Source: Candidatus Binatia bacterium (GTDB lineage: Bacteria > Desulfobacterota > Binatia > HRBIN30 > BPIQ01). Taken from it: a DNA stretch of 64,000 bases. The notes under the pieces were generated by a model. It searched no databases and was not told where the DNA came from. It was given only the letters and a program-made list of their open reading frames with translations. Shown here one piece after another: positions 1 to 7,927 of this stretch (position 1 is its first letter; each line of letters begins with the position of its first letter). The stretch covers positions 62,001 through 126,000 of the forward strand of contig BPIQ01000003.1 in the NCBI GenBank assembly GCA_026004195.1, in the 5' to 3' direction. The translations under genes were made by a program, and so were the position numbers.

Positions 1-369
1 GTCCTTCGCGAACACGGCCACGACAGAGCGTGGCCCTCCGATAGCCGACCTTCGGAACGCCGCGCCCATGCGTGGAGGCACGGGCCCCGTCGCGTTCGCC
101 CGGAGGGATGCGCTCCGTCGCGTCCGGGGGGGGCGCGTGGGATCCGCCGGCCGGACGTCCTGGATGATCGCCGGTACCATCCGCGAACACGGCCACGACA
201 GAGCGTGGCCCTCCGATTGGGGATTTCGAATGCGGTGTCGGGATGCACCGGTTCGCGCGGCCTTCGATCCGGAGGGACGCGCTCTGTCGCATCCCGGGGG
301 TTCGTGGCCGACGCGAACACCGCCACCCGGAGGGACGCGCTCCGTCGCGTCCGGGGGTGGGCATCGTGG
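1..369. repeat. REP/BIME-like hairpin repeat array
   Basis: Five hairpin cores are visible at 16-35, 106-125, 191-210, 275-294 and 333-352. Each is a 7-base stem, a 6-base loop (ACRGAG or its complement) and a 7-base stem, with GGAG next to the stem. The first four are 84-90 bp apart and alternate in orientation. Stem types are GGCCACG/CGTGGCC and GGACGCG/CGCGTCC. The stretch 139-215 is almost repeated at 42666-42750, so the copied unit is longer than the hairpin. No gene is supported here; long open frames exist only because the repeat lacks stop codons. Confidence 0.85.
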
Positions 370-669
370 TGAACGCGAGCACTGTACCACCTCCACGCCC
401 GCGCCGATGACCGAACGAGCGCCGTACTTCTCGCGGAAGTAAGGCACTCCGCTCAGGTGATCCGCATGGACGTGGGTCTCGACGACGTAGCGAAGGTCGA
501 GACGGTTTTTGTCGATGTACCGCGAAACCTCCTCGGCGCTCTCCCACGACGTCCGTGCGCTACGCGCGTCGTAGTCGCGCACGGGATCGAGAACGAGAGC
601 CGACTTCCCGTCGTGGACGACGTACGTGAGAGTGGAAGTGGGGGCGTGGAAAAAATGCTGGATCGTCAT
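370..669 (-). pseudogene. MBL-fold metallo-hydrolase (ETHE1/glyoxalase II-like), 3' end replaced by repeat array
   Basis: An ATG at 669 has a strong GGAGGG site 5-10 bases upstream. The first ~95 codons match the start of persulfide dioxygenase/glyoxalase II-like proteins. They include a substrate-strand DPVRDYD segment near residue 32 and the metal motif HVHADH (H-x-H-x-D-H) near residue 72. After a GAGVEVVQ stretch the frame passes into the hairpin array and stays open to the window edge, where it reads repeat peptides such as DATERVPPG. The family is usually 230-350 residues, so the second half of the fold and its later metal ligands are missing here. The gene could resume beyond the window edge, but that cannot be seen. 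It lies 47 bp downstream of the glycosyltransferase on the same strand. Confidence 0.75.
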
Positions 670-716
670 GGCGGCCCTCCTTGTCGGCTGGGTGCGCGAG
701 AGAAAACCGGCGCACT

Positions 717-2441
717 TTACCACGGAGCACGCCCACGGGACGAGGCCTCTCCACCGTCTCGCCTCCCGCACCGAAGGGGACCGAGCCGCAGCCCCTTCTC
801 CCCGACCTCCGCCGACACGAACAAAAGACGCCCGTCCTCCGCCTCGTGCCGGCGGAATCGGGCCGACGGATAGCACTCACGAACCTTCCGCGTCCACATC
901 TCGTGCTCCGCCATGATGAAAAAAACACCCGTGCGGGGTCTTCCATCCGCTCGTGGTTCCGGCGGGAAGGAGCCCCGACTCACCGGCTCGTAGTCGGAGC
1001 AGAAAAGCTCCATGAAATTTTTCGGCCATGCCTGCGACTCCGGAAGCCCGTAATACATCCGGCTCCCGTCACAGGACCGCGACGCGAGGCGTGCTGCCTC
1101 TCCCATGGGAAACGGAGATCCGTTTCCGCGCGCGTACCGGACGAAGAGGACGTCGACATTTTCGAGAGCAACGAAGGTCAGGACGCCGCCCACCACCAGG
1201 GTCCGCACGAGCTGTCGGTACCACGTTCGCCCAGACGCCGTGGAACGAAGAAGCGTGTCGAGAGCGTACGCGGCAAGGAGACACACGGCCGGCAGGGCAG
1301 GAGCGAGCCGGTAGGAAGCCCGAGGAAAGTTTCCGAGAACGACGCCGAAAAACCACGTGGAGCCGAACCACAAAAGGAGAAAAAGCGGGGCGGCGGAGAG
1401 ACCGGTGGCCGCCAGAAAAACGCCCGCGGCGAAGAGGACGAGCGTGGCCCAGTCGAGAAGACCCGCCGGCGAGGGATTGTGCACGGCAAGGTCCGCCCAC
1501 CCGTAGAGCATCGCGAGGGACTCGCGAGCATTTCTCAGGAGGACGCCCGAAACCCCTGCGACTCCGTAGCGTTCCGCCAGATACTCGGTCGTGGCCGGCC
1601 GGAAAAGCGTCACCTCGTAAGAATGAGCAAGAAGCTTCTCGGGTCCCACGGCCAGAACGAGCGGGAACACCACGAGCAGAGAGCCCAGCGAGAAGGCAAC
1701 GAAGTCCCGAAGCCTGCGGAGGGGTCCGACGCGGTGAAGGAAAACGAAGGCGAGGGGGACGAGAACGAGGACAATCCTCGCCGGAAAATACAGCTCGAGA
1801 GCAAAGCCCGAGGCGACGCCCGCCCCGGCGACGCCGCGGGGACTCCGCGTCCGAAAAGCCCGGACCAGAAGCCAGAGAACGACGGCTGCCGCCAGGGCCG
1901 GCTGCGCGTAGGTGAACCCCGTACGACTTTCGTGCACGTGCCAGTAGCTCGTGGCGAGGAAAAACCCCGCGAAAAGAGCGGCCCTCGGACCCAGAAGCTC
2001 GCGGCCGAGAAAGGTCGTGGCTGCGACCGTGAGGATCCCCTCGACGGCCGAAGCGAGCCGCAGGCTTTCGAAAGGCGGCAGGGAAAGAAGCTTCATGAAA
2101 ACCGCCGCGGGAGTAAAGGCGAAGTTCGGTGTGGAGAACCACCCCAGGGAGACGAAGACGCCCGGGTACCCACCGCGTGCGATCCGGAGCGATTCGAGGC
2201 CGGAGAGGATTTCGTCCACGCCGATGTTGGCGGGGATTTCGTAAGTTCGGACGAAGCGCAAAACAGAAGCCCACCCGAGGAGCAGGGCCAGAGCCCAGCG
2301 GAACCACGGCGGTCCGGCAGAGCCGTTCTTCACGCCCGGTAAAGCGAAAACGTATCCGAAAAGGCCTGCAAGCCAGAAGGAAAAAGACCAGCCACGAGCC
2401 CGGCCCCAGGCGAGGTAGGCGCCCGCGGTCAGGGCGACCAC
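717..2441 (-). CDS. Membrane glycosyltransferase, GT39/PMT-like (GT-C fold)
   Basis: This is a 574-residue integral membrane protein with about ten hydrophobic segments and a soluble C-terminal domain of ~150 residues. The acidic GVDE motif at residues 74-77, in the first extracytoplasmic loop, is the position of the catalytic/metal acidic pair in GT-C mannosyl- and arabinosyltransferases of the GT39/PMT_2 type. Such enzymes transfer a sugar from a polyprenyl-phosphate donor on the outer face of the inner membrane. The acceptor cannot be predicted. The frame is open upstream of 2441, so the start may be slightly earlier. It follows the acyl-CoA dehydrogenase gene by 122 bp on the same strand and may or may not be in that operon. 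Confidence 0.75.
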   Translation of the reverse strand: MVALTAGAYLAWGRARGWSFSFWLAGLFGYVFALPGVKNGSAGPPWFRWALALLLGWASVLRFVRTYEIPANIGVDEILSGLESLRIARGGYPGVFVSLGWFSTPNFAFTPAAVFMKLLSLPPFESLRLASAVEGILTVAATTFLGRELLGPRAALFAGFFLATSYWHVHESRTGFTYAQPALAAAVVLWLLVRAFRTRSPRGVAGAGVASGFALELYFPARIVLVLVPLAFVFLHRVGPLRRLRDFVAFSLGSLLVVFPLVLAVGPEKLLAHSYEVTLFRPATTEYLAERYGVAGVSGVLLRNARESLAMLYGWADLAVHNPSPAGLLDWATLVLFAAGVFLAATGLSAAPLFLLLWFGSTWFFGVVLGNFPRASYRLAPALPAVCLLAAYALDTLLRSTASGRTWYRQLVRTLVVGGVLTFVALENVDVLFVRYARGNGSPFPMGEAARLASRSCDGSRMYYGLPESQAWPKNFMELFCSDYEPVSRGSFPPEPRADGRPRTGVFFIMAEHEMWTRKVRECYPSARFRRHEAEDGRLLFVSAEVGEKGLRLGPLRCGRRDGGEASSRGRAPW

Positions 2442-2563
2442 CGCACTCCCTGCCGAGAAAAGAAACCGCGCCTTGCTTGCCGAGACCGTGGCTCCCCCCG
2501 GACTACGACCGGGCGCTTTCTAGCCTACGAGGCTCGCCGAAGTCACGGGGCGCGGGACGGACC

Positions 2564-3757
2564 TCAATCCCCGCGCGGGAGACCCAGCACCCGTTGCGCC
2601 ACGATGTTCCGCTGGACTTCCGAGGTCCCGGCGTAAATCGTCGAGGAGCGGGACCAGAGGAGTTCGTGCGACCAGAAGCCACCCTCCGGCGCCCTGGGAT
2701 CTTCTCGCAAAAGAAGCCCCCGAGGGCCGAGAAGCTCGATGGCCGTATCTTTCATCCTCTGCTCGAGCTCGCTCCAGAAAATCTTGAGGATCGACCCCTC
2801 GGGGCCCGGCATGCCCGTGCGCTGGATGACCGTCACGTTCCGGTAGGCCGTGTAGCGCAGGCAGGCCACCTCGATCGCGTACTGCGCGAGCTTCTGGCGC
2901 ACGACAGGGTCCTCGGAAGCCGGCCGCCCGTTGCGCAGAACCTGCCGGGCGAGCCGGAAGAGGAGTCTTTGTTCGCCCTGGAGCCGGATGTGCGGCGTCG
3001 ATCCGCTCCGTTCGTGGGCGAGCGTCGTCATGGCGACACGCCAGCCCCCACCCAGTTCCCCCACCACGTGGGAGCGCGGGACCCGCACGCCGTCGAAGAA
3101 AACCTCGTTGAACCACGCCTCGCCCGTCATCTCGCGCAGCGGGCGAATCGTGATGCCCGGGCTTTTCATCGGGACGAGGAGAAACGTAAGGCCCTTGTGC
3201 CGGGGCAGGGTCGGATCGGTACGGACGAGCATCATGCACCAGTCCGCATACTGCGCGACGCTCGTCCAGATCTTCTGGCCCGTCACCACGATCTCGTCGC
3301 CCTGCACGTCGCCACGGGTGCGCACCGAAGCGAGGTCCGAGCCCGCATTGGGTTCGGAGAAGCCCTGACACCAGATTTCCTCCCCCGTCAGGATCTTCGG
3401 CAAAAAGCGCTCTTTCTGCCACTCCGAGCCGCAGGCGATGAGCGTCGGGCCCACGAGACTGAGCCCGATCCTCAGGTTGAGGATGTCCGGTGCCCGGACG
3501 CGAGCGTACTCCTCGTTGTAGATGAGCTGCTCGATAATGCTCGCGCCGCGCCCTCCGTACTCCCTGGGCCAGGTGAGACCCGCCCAGCCGCCGTCGTAGA
3601 GCTTGCGCTGCCACCACCGGGCGAAGGCCACGGCTTCCTCGGCCGTCGCGGGTGGCCTGTACGCGGGCGTGCCCCAACCGGGCGGCAGGTTCGCTTCGAG
3701 CCAGGCGCGAATCTCGGCGCGAAAACGCTCTTCTTCGGGAGTCGGCGTGAGGTTCAT
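2564..3757 (-). CDS. Acyl-CoA dehydrogenase (second of a pair)
   Basis: This 397-residue flavoprotein has the complete acyl-CoA dehydrogenase fold: an N-terminal helical domain with YGGRGAS near residue 65, the FSEPNAGSDLAS motif that contacts flavin and substrate, a QKIWTS strand, and a C-terminal helical domain ending in AQRVLGLPRG. It would oxidise an acyl-CoA to the 2,3-enoyl-CoA and pass electrons to ETF. At the site of the MCAD catalytic glutamate (x-E-G-T) the sequence reads IYAGTSE, as in many actinobacterial and steroid-type members. The start overlaps the upstream gene's stop (ATGA), which indicates translational coupling. With the 4671-5873 gene it resembles heteromeric two-subunit acyl-CoA dehydrogenases of steroid side-chain degradation; that pairing is inference. 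Confidence 0.92.
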   Translation of the reverse strand: MNLTPTPEEERFRAEIRAWLEANLPPGWGTPAYRPPATAEEAVAFARWWQRKLYDGGWAGLTWPREYGGRGASIIEQLIYNEEYARVRAPDILNLRIGLSLVGPTLIACGSEWQKERFLPKILTGEEIWCQGFSEPNAGSDLASVRTRGDVQGDEIVVTGQKIWTSVAQYADWCMMLVRTDPTLPRHKGLTFLLVPMKSPGITIRPLREMTGEAWFNEVFFDGVRVPRSHVVGELGGGWRVAMTTLAHERSGSTPHIRLQGEQRLLFRLARQVLRNGRPASEDPVVRQKLAQYAIEVACLRYTAYRNVTVIQRTGMPGPEGSILKIFWSELEQRMKDTAIELLGPRGLLLREDPRAPEGGFWSHELLWSRSSTIYAGTSEVQRNIVAQRVLGLPRGD

Positions 3758-4656
3758 CGGAAAGAAGCCCCTCCGGTCCCGCAGCCACAGTCGAGGGAAA
3801 GCGTCGCGCGCACGCCCGTGCCGTAGCGGAAGACGGGTGTGTCGAGCCCGAACGGCGTGAGCAGAAGCTCGCCCTGCCCCTCGCGACTCGCCCGCCCGCC
3901 GTCCCACACTTCCACCAGAATCTCTTCGTCCACGTGAAAGCCTCCCTCGGCACACGAGAGGGCAACGAAACTCGCCACCTCGGGAACTCCCCACCACTTT
4001 CGCTCCCAGCCGTCGAACCCGAGCCCGGGCGGAATGTCGGGAAGAGAAGTCTCCGGCCGCTCCACGAGCCAGAGGATTCCGCGGAGCCAGCGCCGCTCGC
4101 GCGGCGGGGCGGAGGCGAGAAAGCGCGGCCCGGTGTCGGCCCGGAGCACAAGAAGCGCCGGCTCGACGAGATCGAAGACCTCCCAGGCCCGGGACACCTC
4201 CGCCTCGCTCTCGCCCGCCCCCAGCGGCACGTCGAGTGCGCCGAGCTCCTCGACCACGTCCCCCCAGAGAAGCGAGCCCGGGGTCGCGAGCGCCCCCGGG
4301 AGGGCGTTGGCCACGCGCGCGCCGGGGTCGATCCCGAGCTTCCGGAGAAAACGAACGCCAGCGGCCTTCTCTCTTTCGAGGTCCGCCTGGGTGAAAGCCA
4401 GGGCAAGAAGCGTTTCTGCCCGACCGCTTTTGCCGACGCGCACCGGAAAGGAGGCATCGGCGAACGCCCTGGTCCCGAAGGGTAGGCTCTCGAGCTGGTC
4501 GCGCAAAATCTCCTCGCGGCGCGTGGGCCCGGTTCGAAGAAGAACCTCCTCGAGGGGCGAAGTCGGAGAAAGCCCCGCAGCCAGAAAACGCGACCGGTAG
4601 AACGGCGACGGCGCTTCCCAGATGCGATGCACGAGTCTTCGGAGCCGCTCCTCCAC
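3754..4656 (-). CDS. Short phenylacetate-CoA ligase-like protein, motif-poor
   Basis: The 300-residue protein starts like PaaK-type adenylate-forming ligases (helix with SPFYRSRF, then SLPFGTRAF). It ends at a CGCG Cys cluster where PaaK enzymes (about 430 residues) continue into the mobile C-terminal domain. The usual Ser/Thr/Gly-rich P-loop (SSGTTG-like) is replaced by VGKSGRAET. Loss of both elements suggests an inactive or binding-only homologue, perhaps a structural partner of the flanking dehydrogenases. The GTG start at 4656 is chosen because it begins just after the upstream stop with GGGGAG in front. The stop overlaps the next start as ATGA. Alternative: a highly diverged ligase with a partner subunit elsewhere. 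Confidence 0.7.
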   Translation of the reverse strand: MEERLRRLVHRIWEAPSPFYRSRFLAAGLSPTSPLEEVLLRTGPTRREEILRDQLESLPFGTRAFADASFPVRVGKSGRAETLLALAFTQADLEREKAAGVRFLRKLGIDPGARVANALPGALATPGSLLWGDVVEELGALDVPLGAGESEAEVSRAWEVFDLVEPALLVLRADTGPRFLASAPPRERRWLRGILWLVERPETSLPDIPPGLGFDGWERKWWGVPEVASFVALSCAEGGFHVDEEILVEVWDGGRASREGQGELLLTPFGLDTPVFRYGTGVRATLSLDCGCGTGGASFR

Positions 4657-4670
4657 GACGCTTCTCCCCG

Positions 4671-5873
4671 TCAGTTCCGCGGCAGCCCGAGGGCGCGCTG
4701 TGCGAGGAGGTTCCGGAGCACTTCGGACGTTCCCGAGGAAATCGTCGTCGAGCGGGAGTAGAGGTACTGCTCCTGCCACTCGCCACCGTCGATGGCCCAC
4801 CGGCGGTCCCGGAAGAGCTGCGCGTACGTGCCCTCGAGCGCCATGGCGAGCTCGCAGGCGCGCTGCTGGATCTCGCTACCGAAAAGCTTCTGGAGTGCGG
4901 CCTCGGGGGGAGCTTCGGCGGCGGCGTGAAGCCGCGGCAGGATGCGGAGCGTGTGGGCCCCGAAGACCTCGGCCTCGATGTAGGCCTGAGCCACGGCCTG
5001 ACGGAGAAGTCGCGCTTCCGCGCCGCGACCGAGACCTTCCCCGACACACCGCCGGTAGAGGTCGGCAAGCGCGAGCGCCCCGTTCTGGAGCCGGACCTTG
5101 AAGTCGAACGCCCAGAGCGTTCCCCGCTCGTGGGCGAGAGCGGCCCGGATGACCGGCCATCCGCCGTTCGGCGGCCCGAGCAAGTTCTCCGCCGGAACAC
5201 GCACCTGGTCGAGGAACACTTCGTTGAACTCCCGGAGCCCCGAGATCTGCACGAGCGGCCGCCAGCTCACCCCCGGGCTCCGCATGTCCACGATGAAACA
5301 GGAAAGACCCTTGTGCTTCGGCACATCGGGATCCGTGCGCGCGAGAAGGAGCATCCAGCGCGCGAAGTGCGCCTTGCTCGACCAGACCTTCTGGCCGCTC
5401 ACCACCCAGAAGTCCCCGTCGCGCTCGGCCCGCGTGCGGAGCGAAGCCAGGTCGGAGCCCGCGTTGGGCTCCGAAAAGCCGAGGCACCACACCTCGTCGC
5501 CGGGGAGAATGGGGGGCAGGTAGCGCCGCTTCTGCTCCTCGGTCCCGTACTGGATGAGGACCGGTCCCACGATGTTGACGGCCACGGGGTCGAGGATCCC
5601 GGGGGCGCGCACGCGCGCCATCTCCTCGGTGTAGATCATCTGTTCGCGCAGCGTGGCACCCCGGCCGCCGTACTCCCTGGGCCACTGCACGCCGACCCAG
5701 CGGCCCGCGGCAAGCCGTCGCTGCCAGCTACGCTGGAACTCTCGCCGATCGGCTTCGTCCTCGGGGAGCTTACGCTTTCCCTCGAGCCAGCCGGGAGGGA
5801 GGTTCTCCTCGAGCCAGGTCCGGAGTTCCTTCCGGAAGGCCTTTTCCTCCTCGCTCTCCCTCAGGTGGAACAT
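4671..5873 (-). CDS. Acyl-CoA dehydrogenase (first of a pair)
   Basis: This 400-residue acyl-CoA dehydrogenase begins FHLRESEEEKAFRKELRTWL. It carries EYGGRGAT, LGFSEPNAGSDLASLRTR and QKVWSSKAHFARW, and ends in AQRALGLPRN. The site of the MCAD-type catalytic Glu reads ISSGTSE, so the base must come from elsewhere or the subunit is the non-catalytic half of a heteromer. It is 25 bp downstream of the thiolase-fold gene and 14 bp upstream of the PaaK-like gene. All five genes from 7487 to 2564 run in one direction with tiny gaps, which supports one transcript from the operator-promoter at 7529-7548. The acyl substrate is unknown; branched or ring-bearing acyl-CoA is a reasonable guess from the Ltp/DUF35 partners. 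Confidence 0.92.
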   Translation of the reverse strand: MFHLRESEEEKAFRKELRTWLEENLPPGWLEGKRKLPEDEADRREFQRSWQRRLAAGRWVGVQWPREYGGRGATLREQMIYTEEMARVRAPGILDPVAVNIVGPVLIQYGTEEQKRRYLPPILPGDEVWCLGFSEPNAGSDLASLRTRAERDGDFWVVSGQKVWSSKAHFARWMLLLARTDPDVPKHKGLSCFIVDMRSPGVSWRPLVQISGLREFNEVFLDQVRVPAENLLGPPNGGWPVIRAALAHERGTLWAFDFKVRLQNGALALADLYRRCVGEGLGRGAEARLLRQAVAQAYIEAEVFGAHTLRILPRLHAAAEAPPEAALQKLFGSEIQQRACELAMALEGTYAQLFRDRRWAIDGGEWQEQYLYSRSTTISSGTSEVLRNLLAQRALGLPRN

Positions 5874-5898
5874 CGTCCCGCGGAGCCGGATTCTTCCG

Positions 5899-7044
5899 TC
5901 AATCCCGAACCAGGATGTGGCAGACGCAGACGCTTCCCCCTCCCATCATGTGGCAGAGACCCACACGGGCGTTCTCGATCTGGCGCTTTCCCGCCTCCCC
6001 TCGAAGCTGCAGCGTCGTCTCCCAGATCTGCGCGAGCCCCGTCGGGCCGCCCGGGTGCCCGCGCGCGATGAGCCCTCCGTCCGTCGAGACCGGAATCCGT
6101 CCCCCGAGTTCGAAGTCACCGCGGTCGATGCACGCCTCCGCCTCGCCTTCTTTGCAGAGGCCCAGGAGTTCGTAGTACTCGAGCTCTTCGATGGCGAAGG
6201 CATCGTGGACCTGGACCAGGTCGAGGTCCTCGGGCCCGAGTCCGGCTTCTTCGTAGACCTGCTTCGAGGTGTCCCGCGTCATCTGGAAGGGGCCCACGAC
6301 GGGTCCCTGGAAGAGATGGCCGCGCGCGTACTTCTCGCTCTGAAGAGCCGAGGCGGCGACCCGGACGACCGGACGTCCCGGCTGGAGCTTTTTCGCCATC
6401 TCGACGGTGCCGACGACCGCGGCCGCCGCTCCGTCGCCCACAGGGCAGGACATGCGGGTGGTGAGAGGCCAGGCGACCATGCGGGAGTTCAGCACCTGCT
6501 CGACCGTCACGGGCGAGGTGGGCTGTCTCTGGCTCATGGGGTTGAGGGCACCGTTGTTGAAGTTCTTGGCCGCGATCTTGGCGAGGTGTTCGGGCTTCAT
6601 GCCGCGCTCGTACATCCTGCGTGTGGCCCAGAGCGCGAAAAAGGCGGCCGGAAGGATCGCGTCTTCCATGCTTTCCGGAGCCGTGCCGCCCGCGCTCCGC
6701 TGGATCATGGCCGTCATCTTGTCGAAGCCGAGAACGAGAACCAGGTCGTAGTGCCCGCCTTCCACGGCGAGACACGCCTCGCGGAAAGCGGCCGAGCCCG
6801 TCGCCGAGGCGTTTTCCACGTGCTGGACGGGAATGCCCGTGAGCCCGAACTCCTTCATGACGCGCACGGCGCTCATGACGGGGGCGAAGATGTGCCCGAC
6901 GTACGCGGCCTGGATGTCGCGGAAGTGCACCCCCGCGTCCCGGAGCGCCGCGAGACCCGCGTCGAGCGCCATGTCCGCGTTGGACTTGTCCGGCCAGAGG
7001 CCGAAGCGGTGCATGCCCACGCCGAGGACGGCCACGTTCTTCAT
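5899..7044 (-). CDS. Thiolase-fold lipid-transfer protein (Ltp-type)
   Basis: The 381-residue protein has the two-lobed thiolase fold of SCP-x/Ltp proteins. The usual N-terminal nucleophilic cysteine (C-A-S-G) is replaced by serine in NASATGSAAF near residue 85. The GHPGGPTG histidine motif near residue 345 and the C-terminal CHMMGGG loop are kept. In characterised steroid degraders, Ltp2-type proteins without the nucleophile act as retro-aldolases on 3-hydroxyacyl-CoAs together with a DUF35 protein. Here a DUF35 gene sits immediately upstream with an ATGA overlap, so the two probably form a complex. Claisen thiolysis is unlikely but not excluded. Confidence 0.88.
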   Translation of the reverse strand: MKNVAVLGVGMHRFGLWPDKSNADMALDAGLAALRDAGVHFRDIQAAYVGHIFAPVMSAVRVMKEFGLTGIPVQHVENASATGSAAFREACLAVEGGHYDLVLVLGFDKMTAMIQRSAGGTAPESMEDAILPAAFFALWATRRMYERGMKPEHLAKIAAKNFNNGALNPMSQRQPTSPVTVEQVLNSRMVAWPLTTRMSCPVGDGAAAAVVGTVEMAKKLQPGRPVVRVAASALQSEKYARGHLFQGPVVGPFQMTRDTSKQVYEEAGLGPEDLDLVQVHDAFAIEELEYYELLGLCKEGEAEACIDRGDFELGGRIPVSTDGGLIARGHPGGPTGLAQIWETTLQLRGEAGKRQIENARVGLCHMMGGGSVCVCHILVRD

Positions 7045-7487
7045 GCTGCTTTCTCCACCGGACGGAAACGCACGATCATGATTTGCTTGTCCTCTTTCTC
7101 CCGCAGGACGTCGAGCTCGGCCCGGACCTCCTGGCCGATGCGAAAATCCTCGCGCTTTCCGGCGAGCGGCGCCTGGATGCGGGGCCCTTCGGGCAGGTCG
7201 ATCTGCCCCACTCCGTAGCCCTCGGCGTGTTCGACGTTCGTCGAGCCGAAAAGGGGAATGTGGACGAAGGTATAGCTGAACAGCGTGCCGCGTCCCTCGA
7301 GCTCGACGTTCGTCATCCGGTCGGACATGCACTGGGCGCAGATGCGGCGCCGGGGGTAGAAGTACTCGCCGCAGTCCTCGCACCGGGAACACAGGAACTT
7401 CGGCGTCTCGTTCGGGTCGTCGGGAATCGTGAAAAACCCGGGCTTGATCGGGACCCGCACCTTCGGCTTTTCGGCTGCTTCCGACAT
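7041..7487 (-). CDS. DUF35 zinc-ribbon/OB-fold protein (ChsH2-like)
   Basis: This 148-residue protein has an N-terminal rubredoxin-like zinc ribbon formed by two CxxC pairs (CSRCEDC and CAQC, residues ~33-55) followed by an OB-fold. This is the standard architecture of DUF35 proteins that bind thiolase-fold partners and help hold acyl-CoA. The internal ATG at 7487 is preferred over the in-frame 7520 because AGAGAGG lies nine bases before it; starting at 7520 would put the start inside the promoter. It is the first gene of the operon. The stop overlaps the start of the Ltp gene, a spacing typical of proteins made in equal amounts. Confidence 0.9.
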   Translation of the reverse strand: MSEAAEKPKVRVPIKPGFFTIPDDPNETPKFLCSRCEDCGEYFYPRRRICAQCMSDRMTNVELEGRGTLFSYTFVHIPLFGSTNVEHAEGYGVGQIDLPEGPRIQAPLAGKREDFRIGQEVRAELDVLREKEDKQIMIVRFRPVEKAA

Positions 7488-7528
7488 GAAGGCGAACCTC
7501 TCTTTCGGAAATCGCGGCACGCTACTCT

Positions 7529-7548
7529 AACGAACGTTCGTTCGTCAA
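7529..7548 (-). promoter_or_regulatory. TetR-type operator inside a promoter spacer
   Basis: On the minus strand TTGAC (7548-7544) is followed by one base and the perfect 14-base palindrome AACGAACGTTCGTT (7542-7529). A -35 at TTGACG would place the palindrome in the 17-base spacer before a weak -10 (GTAGCG). The same layout recurs at 35767-35786 and 50173-50154, always facing an acyl-CoA gene. Palindromes of this size and position are typical of TetR-family repressors; no such regulator gene is in the window. Confidence 0.75.
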
Positions 7549-7597
7549 CCAAGCGGACGGGGCGGACGGGCTCGACCGAGGACCCGGCACTTTCGCC

Positions 7598-7927
7598 CTG
7601 GCATGGTCGGAGGGACCCGCTCTGTCGTGGCCGCGTCCATCGACCCCACGAATGGTCCTCGCCGTGCGCGACGGCACGGCCTCGTCCCACCCCGCGGACG
7701 CGACGGAGCGCGTCCCTCCGGGTCGAATGCCGCATCGCGAGACCGCACCTCGAAATCCCCGATCGGAGGGCCACGCTCTGTCGTGGCCGTGTTCATCGAC
7801 CCCACGAATGTTCCTTGCCTGCGCGACGGCACGGCCCTCCACCCCGCGGACGCGACGGAGCGCGTCCCTCCGGGTCGAATGCCGCATCGCGACACCGCAC
7901 CTCGAAATCCCCGATCGGAGGGCCACG
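7598..7927. repeat. REP/BIME-like hairpin repeat array (left of IS copy 1)
   Basis: Cores lie at 7613-7632, 7696-7715, 7769-7788 and 7848-7867, with a split core at 7921-7927. Orientation alternates and spacing is 73-83 bp. Here the GGCCACG type points right and the GGACGCG type points left, the reverse of the array at 42.3 kb. The first core pairs a GGACCCG arm with a CGTGGCC arm and looks like a hybrid of two stem types. The IS element begins directly after the left arm of the last hairpin. Confidence 0.85.

Noticed and set aside
717-2342. Long plus-strand frame opposite the glycosyltransferase
   Set aside because: Arg/Glu-rich shadow translation without start signal or family features.
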